Source of the DNA: Delphinus delphis
Taxonomy: Eukaryota > Chordata > Mammalia > Artiodactyla > Delphinidae
Length of the DNA: 64,000 bases
Assembly: GCF_949987515.2 (NCBI RefSeq)
Contig: NC_082702.1
Location: forward strand, 48,143,600 to 48,207,599
Direction of reading: 5' to 3'
A program made the translations under genes and the position numbers. How positions within the stretch are numbered: the first letter of the stretch is position 1; each line of letters begins with the position of its first letter. The notes beneath the pieces were generated by a model. That model was not told where the DNA came from. It searched no databases and was given only the letters and a program-made list of their open reading frames with translations. Of this stretch, positions 10,311-23,600 are shown piece by piece.

Positions 10311-12395
10311 TTGGCAGCAGTGATTTACCTTATAATTACAGCAGTCTGATTTAATAGCCAGGGGCTCTCAAGGGACAAAAAACAGTTCTTACATTGAATG
10401 TACAGGCAGTGGATTTGCAGCACTGCCATGTTGCCATGTCCAGACTCGAGACAGCTCCAGGAGGCCTCATCCAGTGACATACTTCCCACAGTGGTCATTC
10501 TATATAACAAGGAGTTTTAGATATTGATATTAATTTCCAACTGTTCTGATATGATCTGAAACAGAAGTTTAACCCACTTGAGAGCTACAGGTTTTCAATG
10601 TGAAAAGTGTAGCCCTGGCCTCTCAGCCGTAAGTGATACCTAAGTTGTGTGAGAGGTGAAAGTCAAAATTGGACTATAATGACCTTGCTTTATTTGAGAA
10701 CATATTCTGTGTTTGCTTTAGTGTCCCCATGGTGTTATTCATAGACCTGGAAATGCTTCTAAGATCCTGTTTGGCTGGTGTTTGCATCTTCAGTGGCCAA
10801 AAGTATATAAACCCCTTTGCCTTTCTCTGTATTGCATTCAATACAATTTATCAGTAGTGTTGAAATATGTTTTGTTGTCACTGGTTTGTTTGTATTGCTC
10901 TTTTTCTATTTGACTCTTCTCAATGATTTTGAAAACTTTAGGTTTTGAGTGTCAGGCTCCAGCTCTGAACATGCAATTCATATGTAACAAGACCTACAAA
11001 GTGCATTGCTCATCAGTATGTGATGTCTTGCCTTTAACACTTTTCTGTTTAACTTGCTCTCATGGTTCGGTATCAGCAGTAGTTAAGACCCTGGGTAATG
11101 CCAGTTTCCCAAAGAGTGTGAAATGTTGGCACGTAAACTCGTTGATATAAAAAACACAATTCTTAACACTTCAAAGAATTGTTTTTATTTACAACTGTAA
11201 TATCTCAAATGAAATATACTTCCGAGAATATTTTCCCCCAAACCTTATGTCAGTTTTCTTTATAGGTTTATATTTCTATTTTCCTAAAGTTTATCACCCA
11301 CTTTTCCTTGATCTCCCTTTACTGTAGTCCATGGAGCATCTTCTTATGTATTAGAAAAAAGAGACACTTGAAGTGTAGAGCTCCATTCTTCATTCTAAAC
11401 TCTATCTCCCCCCGCTTCAGGCATATATTTTGCTGTGCACTGACATCCAGGTGTACTTTTTGAAATATAAGCCGCACCATGCCCCCTTTTTTCAAATCCA
11501 GTAGAGTTATTCAAGAATGCTCCTCCTAAGGGGTGATGGCATATTACATGTCATATTCTAAGTCTGTCGTTCTAGTCACTTCTCATTTACGATGATGGGG
11601 TGTATTTCTCAAAAAGAACCAAAAATCAATATAACTTACTAACTAGTTCATTTTGATTAGGAGATATATACCTAACAGAAGTTCAAATAATTATCAGTAA
11701 CTTTATGAAACTTGCAATAATTACCCTTGAGGCCATGTAGACAAGATGCTTGCATGTAGCTATCTTTGAATTCCACAAGCCAATTGTATAGCAGAGGCAC
11801 TTCGGAATTTACACTCACACTTTACAGGTGTCTGCCAAAGAAAAACTGGATTCCTTCGTTCGTTCACACCAGAACAATTTGGAAATATGTAAATTAAACA
11901 TATTTTTCTTTATTTTCCTTCTTGACTCTCCTTACAAAACCTGCCTGTCTTTTCTCACAGCACTATATCCATCTTGATGTTTCTGTAAATGCCCGACTAA
12001 ATCTCAAGGATATGAATTAACAGTAGTTTATGAAGGACCTATATGGAAAAATGGCATTTTTGTTGTTGCTGAAAGGCTTGTGGTAGCTACCAAAGGATTG
12101 AACATGAAAATGGTAGTTTTCATTTAATGCAAAGCTGAATACAAACACTGTAACAGCTCTGAATCTTTCACACGTGTTCTTGTTTTTTAGTAGCAGCTTT
12201 AACCTGGTTGGGAGCTGGAATGTAAACAGGATTATAGATGGTGAAGCCCCGCAGTACTCTGTGGTCTGCCGGCTAGGAACTGCAACATTATAGCATCAAA
12301 ACGCACTGATACATCATATGCCATGACTTGCATTCCCTGATTTGTAATCTGTTCCTTCTTTTTTCTTAATAAAATGCACTTTTGAAGTAAAATGC
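10311..12395 (+). other. CNTNAP4: Probable CNTNAP4 3' untranslated region
   Basis: This AT-rich sequence follows the stop codon directly, with no intact coding frame and few interspersed repeats. Repeat poverty over 2 kb, against dense repeats elsewhere, is consistent with an exonic 3'UTR. The end is inferred from the AATAAA at 12368. A weaker AATACA at about 10850, followed by a GT-rich stretch, could give a shorter form of about 560 nt. Transcript data are needed to set the real end. Confidence 0.55.
12368..12373 (+). terminator. CNTNAP4: Candidate poly(A) signal AATAAA for CNTNAP4
   Basis: This is the first canonical AATAAA after the stop codon. It is preceded by a T-rich upstream element ('ccttcttttttctt') and followed within 40-50 nt by 'tttgagatgttgt', a plausible U/GU-rich downstream element. 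A later AATAAA at about 13090 is an alternative. Confidence 0.45.
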
Positions 12396-14514
12396 AGAAT
12401 ATATTTTGAGATGTTGTATAAAAGTTTAAAATGAGGGAATTATACTGGATGTTTTTTTCTCAAAACAGTAAAAAGATGCGTAGATGTATGCCTTCTTTAC
12501 TGGTGTTCGTGGGTTTTTTTGAACCTTTTGGTACACCCCGTGATTATTATGAATTGTTAACAAAAGCTGCATTTATAATTTTTCCTTTTAACTGGACTCA
12601 GAAATGAAAGAAAAAATAGGAAGATGTTTACTGATTGTAACAAGTAAAGGAAGTTAAAATAGATTTTAAGTTTTGCCAAAGAACAATGATTTGACTGTTA
12701 GCAGGTGTTTGCTGAAAGGTTATTTTATATTTAAATTGGGTGATATCCTTTTACTTCTGCCAAGAACTTGGCTCGTCTATACAGTGAGCCCCGTATAGAT
12801 GCACAGGATTATACGTAAGAATACAGCACACGCTGATGTAACATAAAAGTTTAAAAATTCTTTATTGGTGATTTCAAGTGAAAAAAATGAAAACAATATG
12901 TAATTAACATGTCCCAAATCTCATTAAATCCAGATGTGCAATATGCAAATGAAGTGGGGTCAGGGTGGCGCATGAAATGAGGGTCACGCGTGGAAAATGA
13001 TGTCTTAATTTTGTAGAAACCACGTCCACTCTAGGAAACAGTTCCATTTTTTAAAATCCTTTCCCAAGTGTGGCTCTTTAAAGCAAATTTAATAAATTCT
13101 TCGGACGGTAAGTTAAAGACAGCAACCAGAAGGAGAAGCTTTATCTAGACAAGCAACCAGACAGAAGTCAAGGGTTCAAATTACCTTTCATCAGATGGTA
13201 TTGTCCTTCATCTATAACAGAGCCTGGCGACAGAGTCCGTCGTGCAGCTGGCCGTCGCTGATACATTAGTGTGAACAGCTCAGTTTTACAGATGAAAGGT
13301 CTGAGACTCCTATCTGTGAGGTTATATTCCCAAGGGGACATGTAGTCGTATATAATAAGCGACGAAGCTGTGACAAGAATTTCATTTTCACTCCACATTT
13401 TGCTGATCATTAGTGCCTTTAAGACCTGGAGTTTTGACAATTATTTAGTGGTGTAGAAAGGATCTTGGTATCCTTTTGGTCCAGAATGACCTATAGTTCT
13501 AGATCTTTTCCATATCCTTTTTAAATGAACATAAACCGTTATTTGGTAGGTCGTGGCTGTTGACAGATTTTTCTTTAAAAAAAATATTTATTAGGCTTAT
13601 GGTTCTTGACTCTAGGAAAGATCATTTTAATCGAAACACATATCGTCTTTGTGAAATACTCAATATGAGTTAGATCTGACTGAGTCCTCAAATGTTTTCC
13701 TCATGATAGAAGATGACACATCTCATATTAAAGTGTGTAGTTGATTGTTTGACTTTCCAATCCATGTATCAACTAAATGACAAATCTAACTAAACAATGC
13801 AATTTTACAGATGCATTCAGTAAGTCCTGCTTGCCTTCTACTTTTCCAAAGTTGGGATGATGGAGAGTGATAACAGGGAAGAAAAAGTTTAGCAGCCGAC
13901 CGTGTGTTAGGATTGTGTGCGAGTGAGCACATGCGCACGAGAAAGAATACGACGTGAGGAGCAAGGGAATATGAACATTTTGCATATAATGTGGTAAGAG
14001 ACTTGGACTTTTGATGTATCGATAGCTTCCCTGGAGCCTGGCTTTGAAGATTTGCAAATGCAAATAAAATGGGATGGAAAACAGCCTGACCCACAATTAT
14101 AATGGCTTCTCAGGTGAAACCATTTTTTTATTCTTTTCCCTATTTATAATGTTAAATTTAAAAAATACATGCATATATTTTAAAATTTAAATAGTATTCA
14201 ATACAAGAAATCTTACAAGGAGAAATAGCTCTGCTGCCGTATCGCTTTCAGCTCCTTTAGCTGTCTCTTTTTAGCTATCTCCGTGTTTCTTAATTACATG
14301 CTGTAACAGGAGACTGTAACAGGAGAATGAGCTGGGACTCATTCTCTCCCTCCTCTACAACCCATACCAGACTCCCATATCGCGAGCTGACAACTCTGCA
14401 AAGAGTTGGAACCCTTGTCTAGTATAACCTTTCCAGGCTGCAGCTGCTGTACTTTTGCATTTACCATTAAAATTGGTCAAAGGGGTTTCTACCTGCCAAA
14501 CATATTCTTCCCGC
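12396..14514. other. Intergenic sequence without a recognised gene
   Basis: This stretch is AT-rich and apparently unique. A minus-strand open frame at 13168-13440 has no features I recognise. I see no clear repeat or RNA gene. Confidence 0.5.
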
Positions 14515-16010
14515 CCCCATAGCGTAACAGCAGCTCTGTCTATTATTACCGATCAGGACAGTTCCCCCTGACATGACCTCCCACGTTGACACTGCACTAG
14601 CTAAAGATCCGCGTTACAGCAAAGGGTGTGTGAGAGTGATCAGGTACTGTGGGATATGCTGGTCCTTCCATATCACACCATCAGAAGCTCTTCGTAGACA
14701 CTCAGAAGGTGGTGTTGGCTGATGCCTTGCAGGCAGTAAAGGCAGCCCGTACCTGAAATAAGTAATGATGCTAATCAGAAGTAATCTCTGTCCATTTCAG
14801 GGTAGAAAAGATCTGATGTAGTCAGCTGGCCGCAAAACTGGTGTCCTCGTAGAGGGGAATCTTTGTGGGGAATGAGTGCGGGTCTCTGCTGCTGACCATT
14901 TGAACACTCAGGAGTGGTAGTAGTGACAACAGTCCTGATGGATGGGAGCTAATCTGCTTAGGATGCATTGCTTCCATTCCTACCTCCGTGGCTACTCTGC
15001 TCATACACCCATTGTACTAGCACTTCAGTGGTCAGTGATTGAGTGGTTGACACCAACTGGCTAAGTCCTTCTGTCTACTTGGTTGTTAGTGAGTATTCCA
15101 CAGCAGCATAAGCTTTCTGGTGGGCAAAGATCTTGACATTCATGCCCACCTACCCATAGGTCCATCCACATGCTTCTCCCTCAGACCTCCTTGTCTCTGA
15201 TCTTCCAAATCTCCTAGGTCCTGACAAACTGACCAAATTACTGCCTGTAAGTCCATATATATTATAACCTTGGGCCATTTCTTTCATACCAAGTGAGTGA
15301 CTGGGGCCACCATCCAAAAGTTCTATTCATTGGGTGGGTCTCTCCTCGCCACTGTCTTTCTATGCTGTCCTGATTGGGACTCTGTAGCGGTGCTACCTTT
15401 CAATTGCAGCTTCACCCACATTGTAAATCATCCCATCCATGCACCAAGTTCACTGTTTTACCTTCTTCAGCAGTTGGTAATAAGGGACCATTCATGCAAC
15501 CCTAAGTGTGAGCCCAGGGAAACGTGCCAGGGAAGATCAGTGGAGAACATGGGGGTCCGGGCTAGTGCCTGTGCAGACGGCTTGTGCCTACTAATGCTTG
15601 ATCCCAGATGCACCACTTTGTAGTTATGCTGGCCGTCCTGCTAACGCTGTGACTTGGTGATTCTGACAGAACCCAGGTCATTATGGACAATTTTGACCAC
15701 ACTTGATGTCCCGGTGTGAGGCTTTTCATCTCTAGCAGGGCTCAGTGGCATGCCAGGGGATTTTTTTAGAGAGTTGGGTATTTCTCTGCTGCAGATGACA
15801 TGGCATTGCTTCCAAATCTTGAAGTTCTGCAGTGTATTATTCCCATTGGTGACTGCCAGTGAAGTCTGCATGGCATCTTCTTCCATCAATGATACCACGA
15901 AGAGCATAGGGTCTACAGAGTTATATGGTCCAAGAGGCAGGACCACTTGTCTACTGTCTGGACCCACTGTAAAACCGTTTCTTGCTCTGAGCCCCATTCA
16001 AAACTAGAGG
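14515..16010 (-). pseudogene. ERVL-type endogenous retrovirus pol remnant
   Basis: Read on the minus strand, short islands match the order of ERVL pol. At about 14880-15010 the reading VYEQSSHGGRNG...CSNGQQQRPAL corresponds to the zinc-binding N-terminus of integrase. The stretch at about 14520-14780 follows the start of the integrase core. The segment up to about 16000 would be the RNase H and RT side. Many stops and frameshifts interrupt it, and no complete domain is open, so it is inactive. I saw no flanking LTRs with certainty. The assignment rests on remembered family sequence, not on a search. Confidence 0.6.
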
Positions 16011-16084
16011 ACTTTTATGTTACCCAATGTATGGTCACAGTTCTATTCTCCAGTGTGGAAAAGGCTGCCTCTAGAACCCACTGA

Positions 16085-16165
16085 AGCCTACCCACCCCCT
16101 TCCCTCTCGCCACTGGGAACCACTAGTTTGTTTTCTATATCTGTGAGTCTGTTTCTGTTTTGCCT
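16085..16165 (-). mobile_element. L1 3'UTR fragment
   Basis: 'gggaaccactagtttgtttt' and 'tatctgtgagtctgtttctg' are the reverse complement of the artiodactyl L1 region just upstream of the 3' end. The fragment is only about 80 bp. Confidence 0.55.
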
Positions 16166-16829
16166 ACCACACCCCCATTTACTGTATTTTTCTTCATCCA
16201 ACTAGCCAAATATCCTTTACTCCAGATCCTTTTTGTTTGAACTTTTCTAGGTTTCTACCTATATTCAGGTGTCCTTTATGCTTCTCTATGTAAAATGCTT
16301 GGGAGACCAGAGCACTGTCTGTCCCCGTATTTCCTGTGTTAGGTATAGAATGTCTGGTCCATTTCTTTGCATAAATTTGTCTCACTTTGCATGTATGGCT
16401 GCAATGCAAATAGTGACTCTAGCCGGAGTGGACTCTGGGATCCTTCCCTTGGCTCTAACCTCCTTCTCCTCCTGAGAAAAGATTGGAAATTCTCACAACT
16501 TGACTTACTCATTGTCTTCACATGCCTCTTAGGAGCTCTAACCATTATGTTTCGAAAAGTCATTAAATTAGTAATATCTATTTTATCAAGCCACAAACTA
16601 GCAAGACCAGTTCTTATTATAATTCCTTGTGTCATGCCAGACTAATTTGTGTTTGCTCGTAATAAAATAATGTTCCTTTTCAATGTGCTGATCCTAGACA
16701 TGGCTTCGTGCCCATTGAACTAACATATCTGCTTCCAAGCTGTTCGTGTGAGAAACTTTCTGATAAATTACATTTCTGTGAATGAATTTGTGTTTCTCTG
16801 TATTTTCAACAGGAAAAAATTAATTTTTT

Positions 16830-16985
16830 TTCATGTTTTTATTCTTTTTGTTTATGTCTTTATTGGCATATAATTGCTCTACAATGTTGTGTCAGTTTCT
16901 GTTATACAACAAAGTGAACCAGCTATAAGTATACACATATCCCCATATCCCCTCCCTCCTGAGCCTCCCTCCCGTCCTCCCTAAG
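16830..16985 (-). mobile_element. L1 3' end fragment
   Basis: The plus strand reads 'tttattggcatataattgct', 'ctacaatgttgtgtcagttt', 'caaagtgaaccagctataag' and 'atccccatatcccctccctc', which is the reverse complement of the L1 3'UTR. Confidence 0.8.
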
Positions 16986-19900
16986 GAACAAATTAAGTTT
17001 TTAATTGAGCAGTCAAATGACCTGTTCTTCCAAAATACATATTAAAAGGCGATGGTTACAAATGACTAGGATGAGTAAGAGACTCTTTGCAGTGATTTTT
17101 TTTCATTTGCTTAAGATACCTGACAAACTTTGCTTAGTAGAAGTCTATGGCACCAAATAAATGATTGTAGAACGACATTTTCTGGAAAAGTATTGTAGTT
17201 CTATGAAGGAAAATGAACCAAATATAACAAAACACCACATCTTATCATACCGAGGAAAAAAAAATCAGAAACTAAAACAAACACTGACCAAACTAATTTC
17301 AACGATTAAGAACTATAGTGGTGACAATACTGATGATAGTTTCTGAATGGTGTCACATGTCCACACATCCTTCTTCAACCTGTAATTTGTATAAGAGAAA
17401 GAAAATCTCTCATATTTCCTGTCGACTTTCTTAGCGGAATTTAGTGCACTTCGACCTTATCATGTTTGAAATTTCGTGATGTATGAAATCAATACGGTGA
17501 TAAAATGCCTCTAAAATGTTCTTTGAGCAATTTCTACTTTTCTGTTGGCTTCTGTCATGAAATTGAAGCTTAGCTATAGAATTTAAGCTATAAAGCATCA
17601 TGTAAACATAGAGTCAGTCTATTCTTATAATCCTTAATTTGAAGGGAAATATTTTCTGAGTTATAATATTGTACAAACAAAACTGCTACTAAATTGCTAA
17701 AAAAATTATAGTTACACACATGTAACTATTTTTTTGCCATGTGACTGCTTTTGCACTGAAGGAGTAGGTATGGGAAGAGGTTTAGAACCTCCCACTGGCT
17801 TCCAGACAGTTCAGGGAAACAAAGCTAGATCTCCACCTAGTTCCTGTGGCATTCATGTATCATCCTTTCCTTTAATACCCAAGGAAAAATAGTTTGAGCT
17901 CTTATCTCAGGACTGTAGGAAGTTGAATCTTTTAAGTGTGTACCTCCTCCCCCCACGGTCTTCTGGAGTCCCTGAAGGAATGGTGTCATATTCTACAAAC
18001 CTATCTTGGTCCTTATATGTTACTCAGCCAGCTGCCCACATGAGACCATTACTCTAGTGAACAAACCAGAGTCTAGTTTAAGCTAAGTAGATTCTCTCTG
18101 TTTTTTTACAACCAACTTCTGAATGTAGTCCAAGCTTTTCGCTTAATTCACTAAATACAGAGAAGAGAGGAAAGTAACATTTAAGAAAAAATATTATGGA
18201 CATCTTGGAAATAATATAAAATATTCCCAAAGCAGAAAAACTGAATTCAATCAAGTATCGATTATTACAGTTCCTAGAGTCCACCAATCCTGCCCTTTCA
18301 ATGAGTTACTCTTCTGTACTGCTGCCCTCCCACCCAACATGGTACAATTGCCTTCCCACTCCCAAAACATAAAGACCACAGCCCAAAGGGAAGTGCAGTT
18401 CCTTGCCGACACTGGATTTCGTTCTGCCCCAGGATGAAAGATATTCATATTATTTGGTAGAAACCTTTACTGCAGACACAGAATAGGGTCTAGCTTGCAA
18501 GTCATTGCCAGGACAATTAAAGTGTTTGACAGTGAATTCCTAGTGTATAGAATATCCATGCTTGCAGAGTACCAGGTGGAGGATTCTGACATAGTCTCTC
18601 TGGTACATTCTATGGAGTCACCACTGGGTTAACGTGCAGATTAGCCTCCTCTTTCACGCTTTAAACTTCATCCCAGCTGTGCATCAATCTGCATCTCCCT
18701 GCTGCTGGCCTCTTCCAGTGTTTTCAGTCTTACAGAATAGCAGCACCATCCACCTACCTGCCAAAAGTTGAAATCAAACCAGGACCCCCTTTTCTTCACA
18801 CTCCCTATTTGATTCATCACCAAGATGTGTCCATTTGTCCTTTAACTGTATCATAACCCTATCCTCTTGTCTCATTCTTCAGAAACCCTGCTCAAGCTAC
18901 TGTCATCAGTCCACTGCAGTGGCCTCCTAATTAGTTTATCATATGAGGGCCACAACCCCTGAACCTCCTGGCCATCCCCTTCTCTGCAAACCTATCTGTA
19001 TGTCATCTCACGTTCACTGTGCGTCTTTAGAAGTTTCTCTTTCTTTGCTCTGAAGATGAAGGTTATGGTGATCGTATGTTCTATATGGGTTACCCTTAGT
19101 GTCCCAGGTTAATTATGGATTTTTATTTCACTATCAAGAATGTTACATTTCTAATGATAAGTTATGTGGTTGTCCTGAACATGATCATGATCTAGCCCCA
19201 GCCTCAGATCAGACACAGATACCCCACACTAAGAATTTTTTAGTTCAGTTCCATTTATCTTCCATTTATCCCCTGCCCCCATTGCACAGATTTTGAGTTT
19301 GCAGTTCCTTTGCAGTAAATTCTTCTCTCCTCAAATCAATTAGTTTACTCATTTCCATCATTTTCAGCATCGTTTTCTCAGCAAAGGTTCCGTGGTCTCC
19401 ATTGCTACATCAGATTCTCCTACTGAAAACACCTGACTCACAGCACCATGAGATCAAGAGATGTGTCTCTGTGTTTCATTCACATTCAGTCCAACCACCA
19501 ACCCAGGGCCTGATTAACAGCCACCCAATAGAGTTAACTGAATAAATATAGATTAAGTGAATAATGACTGAGCTCTGGCTGCTTTCTGTATACATATAAT
19601 TGACATAATTGAAGGGTCAATTTCTCGTGACTACCCCATAAGAAGGCAAGACTGCTGCAAAGATAAATAATTATCTTTCTCTCCAGAACCTGAAGACTAC
19701 TAGTAATGTTTAAATGCAGCCTCTAATATTAGCAAAACAGATTAACCCAGCCCTCATGCCACTTGACTCATCAATAAAGCATCTTTAATCAGCATCTTGG
19801 TTAATATTGCGTTACTAAAATCAATCTTTTGCCATCTTACAAACAAGCAAACAAAAGACAAATCTGTGCGCTGAAAACTTTGTTCTCTACAAGTTGCAGT

Positions 19901-21264
19901 TCTTACATTGTCTAGTCCTTCTATCTCTTATTTGCTCTTAATGAAACACATTAGCCTCCAGCCCACTTTTTTATATTTTATAAAGAGTGCTGCCACAATC
20001 CATCATTTACTTTTCTCTGTTCAGTATTTTTGATGCCGCTCTGTAAAATTGAAAGCTAGTTTCTCCACAGTTGTCTGATCTATAACTTTCTTTTGTTGCA
20101 TTTGTGTAAGATGCATAAACTATATGCTCACAATTATACAATAACATGCATACTGTTAGGAGCATTTGGATTAGTTTAAAAGAAAAGGGTTATGGTGTGA
20201 GCATTATAGACTAGATGGTGTGTTTGAATTAGAAGAAAATGGGGATTTTCAATATTGTAATTCGTTGGGTGGATTATATTTTCTAATATAGTTCTGTTTG
20301 GTTTGAAAATTGTTTCACTTGAAATCCAAGCGGAGTGGGGTGGGAGCGGAGGAGAGCACGCAAGCACGTACTCTTTGATTGGACTGGATGTTTCCAGTTG
20401 CTTCAGTGCGCTGGCTGGATGGCAGCAGCCCTGTCGTGCTTACGCAGGCGTCAGCATGGCTTCATTTGCCAGTGACTTGGGCATGTAGGATGATTGAGGG
20501 TGATTGCTTTCACTTACTTGATTAAAACTGGTAGAAACGTAGACAGTCTTCCAGTTATTTTTTACGCAGCTTGCTGACTGTTGTTTTTCTTTTTAAATGG
20601 ACATTTACTACCTATTTAGAGCAATAAAATACCTCAAAGCAAACATGAAGCAAAATGTAGCTTATCTATCACATGCCCTTCTCCTGATAATAATAACCAT
20701 GAATACAGTGTCCATTACATGGTAAATTCTCCGTTTTTACAGGTTGCTTTGTAGATTCATTTTGTGATCACTAATAAACCTATTTCAAAAGTATCCAATT
20801 AAGAAAACTTCAATGAAAGCCAATTACTCAATGCCCTAAATTTGCTAAATTGTATTTCTGAGGTACTGAAATGTGTTTTAAATGAGTCACATTATATACA
20901 TTAGTGCTGAAAATGGTGCCCTTGTTCAATACCAATTTACCCACAGTAACACTTATGGGCAATTAACATTTCATTTTGCATGCTACATTCATCAGTAATT
21001 TTCGTTTACTTATTGTAATGTTGAAAGAATGTAACTACATTTATAGCAAATGCATTTTATTACTAATCAAGCTGGACTTTCACTGATCAACAGACCTGGC
21101 ACTTTGCATGGGAGGATGTGCCCATTCATACACCAGTAGCAACTTTCAGAAGAGTAAACTGAAATGTGTACCAGGAGGGAAATTAAATGTCTCGATAGCA
21201 CTTTAGGTTTAATTTGGAAATATAGCAAGAAAGGATGGGTCCACATGAAAATGCTAGGTCTCTG
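16986..21264. other. Intergenic sequence without a recognised gene
   Basis: Mostly unique-looking AT-rich DNA. An L2-like tail is possible at about 19430-19565 ('gttaactgaataaatatag'). A 61-codon open frame at 17161-17346 is Lys-rich and unrecognised. A short palindrome centred on 17717 ('atagttaca' / 'tgtaactat') is present. Nothing here supports a gene. Confidence 0.5.
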
Positions 21265-22165
21265 TCTTTTTAAAAACTTTTTTATTTGAAATAATTTTAT
21301 AATTCCAGGAAAGTTGTAAAACTGGGACAGAGAGTCTACACTTACCCTTCCTTCAGCATCCTAATAATTAACAACTTACACAGTCATACTTCAATGATAA
21401 AAACAAGGAAATTAACATTGGATATTAACCTACAGATTCTTATGCAAATTCCTCCAATTTTCCCCCTAATATCCTATTTTTGTTCCAGGATCTAAACCAG
21501 GATTCCCAATTGCAGGTAGCTGCTGTGTCTCTTTAATGTCCTTCCGTCTGGGACGGTTCCTTGGTCTGCCTTTAATCTTTCATGACCTTGACCGCTCTGA
21601 TTTCTTAGAATAACTGATCATTTTGTAGAATATCACTCAATTTTGGTTTTCCTGATGCTTTCTCGTGATTAAATTGAGTGTATGCATTTTTTGGCAAGAA
21701 CACCGCAGAAGTGATGTTGTGTCCTGCTCAGTTCATAGTATCATGGGGTACATGATGTCAATATGTCCCATTACTTGTGATATGGACCCTGGATTCTTGG
21801 TCAGTGTGGTGTCTGTCAGCTTTCTCCTTTATAACGTTACCTTTAGCCTGGGCTGATATCCTGTTTCTCCTTAAACTCTCACCCACTGATTTCAGCATCC
21901 ATTAGTGCATCTCGCCTCCTGCCGTCATTACTGTGATGTCTGCCTCATGGTGCTTTGTATTTCCCTCATTCCTTCCATGTTTATTAACTTGGATTCTTCC
22001 GTAAGGAGGAGCTACGCTTCTCCACCATTTAAGTGTTTATTTAATTATTCATTGATGTTAGTATGGACTCATGCCTATTTGTTTTATTCACGGGGTCATA
22101 ATCCAGTCCCGTGACTGTTTGCTTTGTTGTTCAGATTGTTCCATATTTGGCCTCCTTGGTAATGG
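21265..22165 (-). mobile_element. Ancient L1M-type 3'UTR remnant
   Basis: Phrases such as 'ggaaagttgtaaaactggga', 'tgtctctttaatgtccttcc' and 'gtcagtgtggtgtctgtcag' are characteristic of old mammalian L1M 3' regions. It is highly diverged. The exact subfamily and borders are uncertain. Confidence 0.5.
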
Positions 22166-22194
22166 CCCCCAGGTGAGGCTTATGGATGGTCACA

Positions 22195-22412
22195 GAGGTA
22201 CATATGATCAAATCACTACTATATATAAAGTAACCAACAAGGACCTACTACTATATAGCACAGGGGACTATACTCCATATTTTGTAATAACCTATAAGGA
22301 AAAAGAATCTGAAAATAGAAAATATATATATGTATATGTATAGCTGGATCACTTTGCTGTACACCTGAAACTAACACAACGTTGTAAATCAACTATAGTT
22401 CAATTAAAAAAA
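22195..22412 (+). mobile_element. L1 3' end
   Basis: It reads 'ctatatagcacaggggacta', 'taacctataaggaaaaagaa', 'tttgctgtacacctgaaact' and 'aacacaacgttgtaaatcaa', and ends in an A-rich tail. It has the same organisation as the copy at 9296. Confidence 0.87.
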
Positions 22413-22799
22413 GCAAATACAGAAGTAAACAACCAGTCAGAAATCAAGAAAGAAAAATCAAAGAAATGAAAGTATTGATCCTGATACTTAACTAATCACA
22501 AATACTTAACTTCTGTATATTTCTAGCAGAAAATGCCTAATGGAGCAAAAATAAATAACCATCATTTTCCACATGAAACATCGTTTTCTTTACGCCTCCG
22601 TTTTAAGCACAGCTCCGTTCAATTTAAGTCTGATTTCCCTTCCCCTCTTCTCTAAAGAGGAAGCCTCTGATCTCTCCTTTGACTTGGCTGTTTTAAATAG
22701 TCCATATTGCTGTTGTCAGAGGTAAAGTCAGTTACTCGTTGAGATAGTAAGGACAGATTTTAGTTAGTAATAAATATTGAAATAGGGAAAAGAGTCCAG

Positions 22800-23600
22800 C
22801 ATCAGCTGAACTCAACTCGGATTTGTATGGAGGTGATGGCATTTTAAAGGGGGGAGGGGGGCAGTCCGGAGGAGGTGGGCAGGGGCTCCGTAGAGTCAGG
22901 GAAGGGAAAAATGACCAAGGGTTAGTCAGTGTAGGCACAATTAGGCCAGCTGTGTCTGCTTGCCGGCAATTACGGAAGCTAGGCTTCTCCCCTACTTTCC
23001 TCAGGTGTTGGCTGCAACAAACAGTACGCTGTTTCTGCAGCCTTGAGTTCTTCCAGGCAGGCCGTTTAAGGGAAGCTAGGGCCATCCTAGGGTTGTTAGA
23101 AACTTTGTTAGTGCCGGTTCAGGTCTTTCTAGCACAGGGATGCGGCCTAGTCGAGAAGAGGGCCCTAGTCAGAGGAGCCCGACTAGGATTTGGACGAGGA
23201 GGGGATGTTTGTCACTACGTCCTCTGGCTCTTTATCCTTTTGTTAGTGCTCATTGGTTTTGCGTCTCACTGATGCAAAAATATAATCATGACTTTATTCT
23301 GCAGACGCTAGAGCTGTGAAGGTTCGGAACCTGCTTTTAAGAACGTCTGTTTTGACACAGAGCCTTTTACTTCACCCTCACGCAGGCTGGTCACGGCCTG
23401 TGAGAGTGTTTCCCCCACAGAGAGCTCTGCAGCCACGCCTCCCAGGCTTTCCCTGGCTGCAACTGCACACACCCACAGAGCACTTACCTTCTCAGTGTCA
23501 CAGAGGGCACGGTGTATTTTGTGAACGTGATTTAAGAGACCAAAAATTTTCCTCTAGGAAACATTTATTTAAAACACCATATATATATTTGGTGTTTTAT
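22800..23600. other. GC-richer patch with long open frames on both strands, unassigned
   Basis: The plus strand is open for 149 codons at 22823-23272, and the minus strand for 117 codons at 22732-23085. The plus frame starts Gly-rich because of a G-rich run and ends with a hydrophobic segment (LWLFILLLVLIGFASH). No domain is recognised, and codon usage gives no support. It could be an old LTR or a chance open frame in G-rich DNA. Confidence 0.3.

Noticed and set aside
13168..13440. 90-codon minus-strand frame
   Set aside because: No recognisable domain, no splice context, and it lies in intergenic AT-rich DNA.
17690..17735. Palindrome 'atagttaca...tgtaactat'
   Set aside because: Arms of only 9 bp in AT-rich DNA, expected by chance at this scale.
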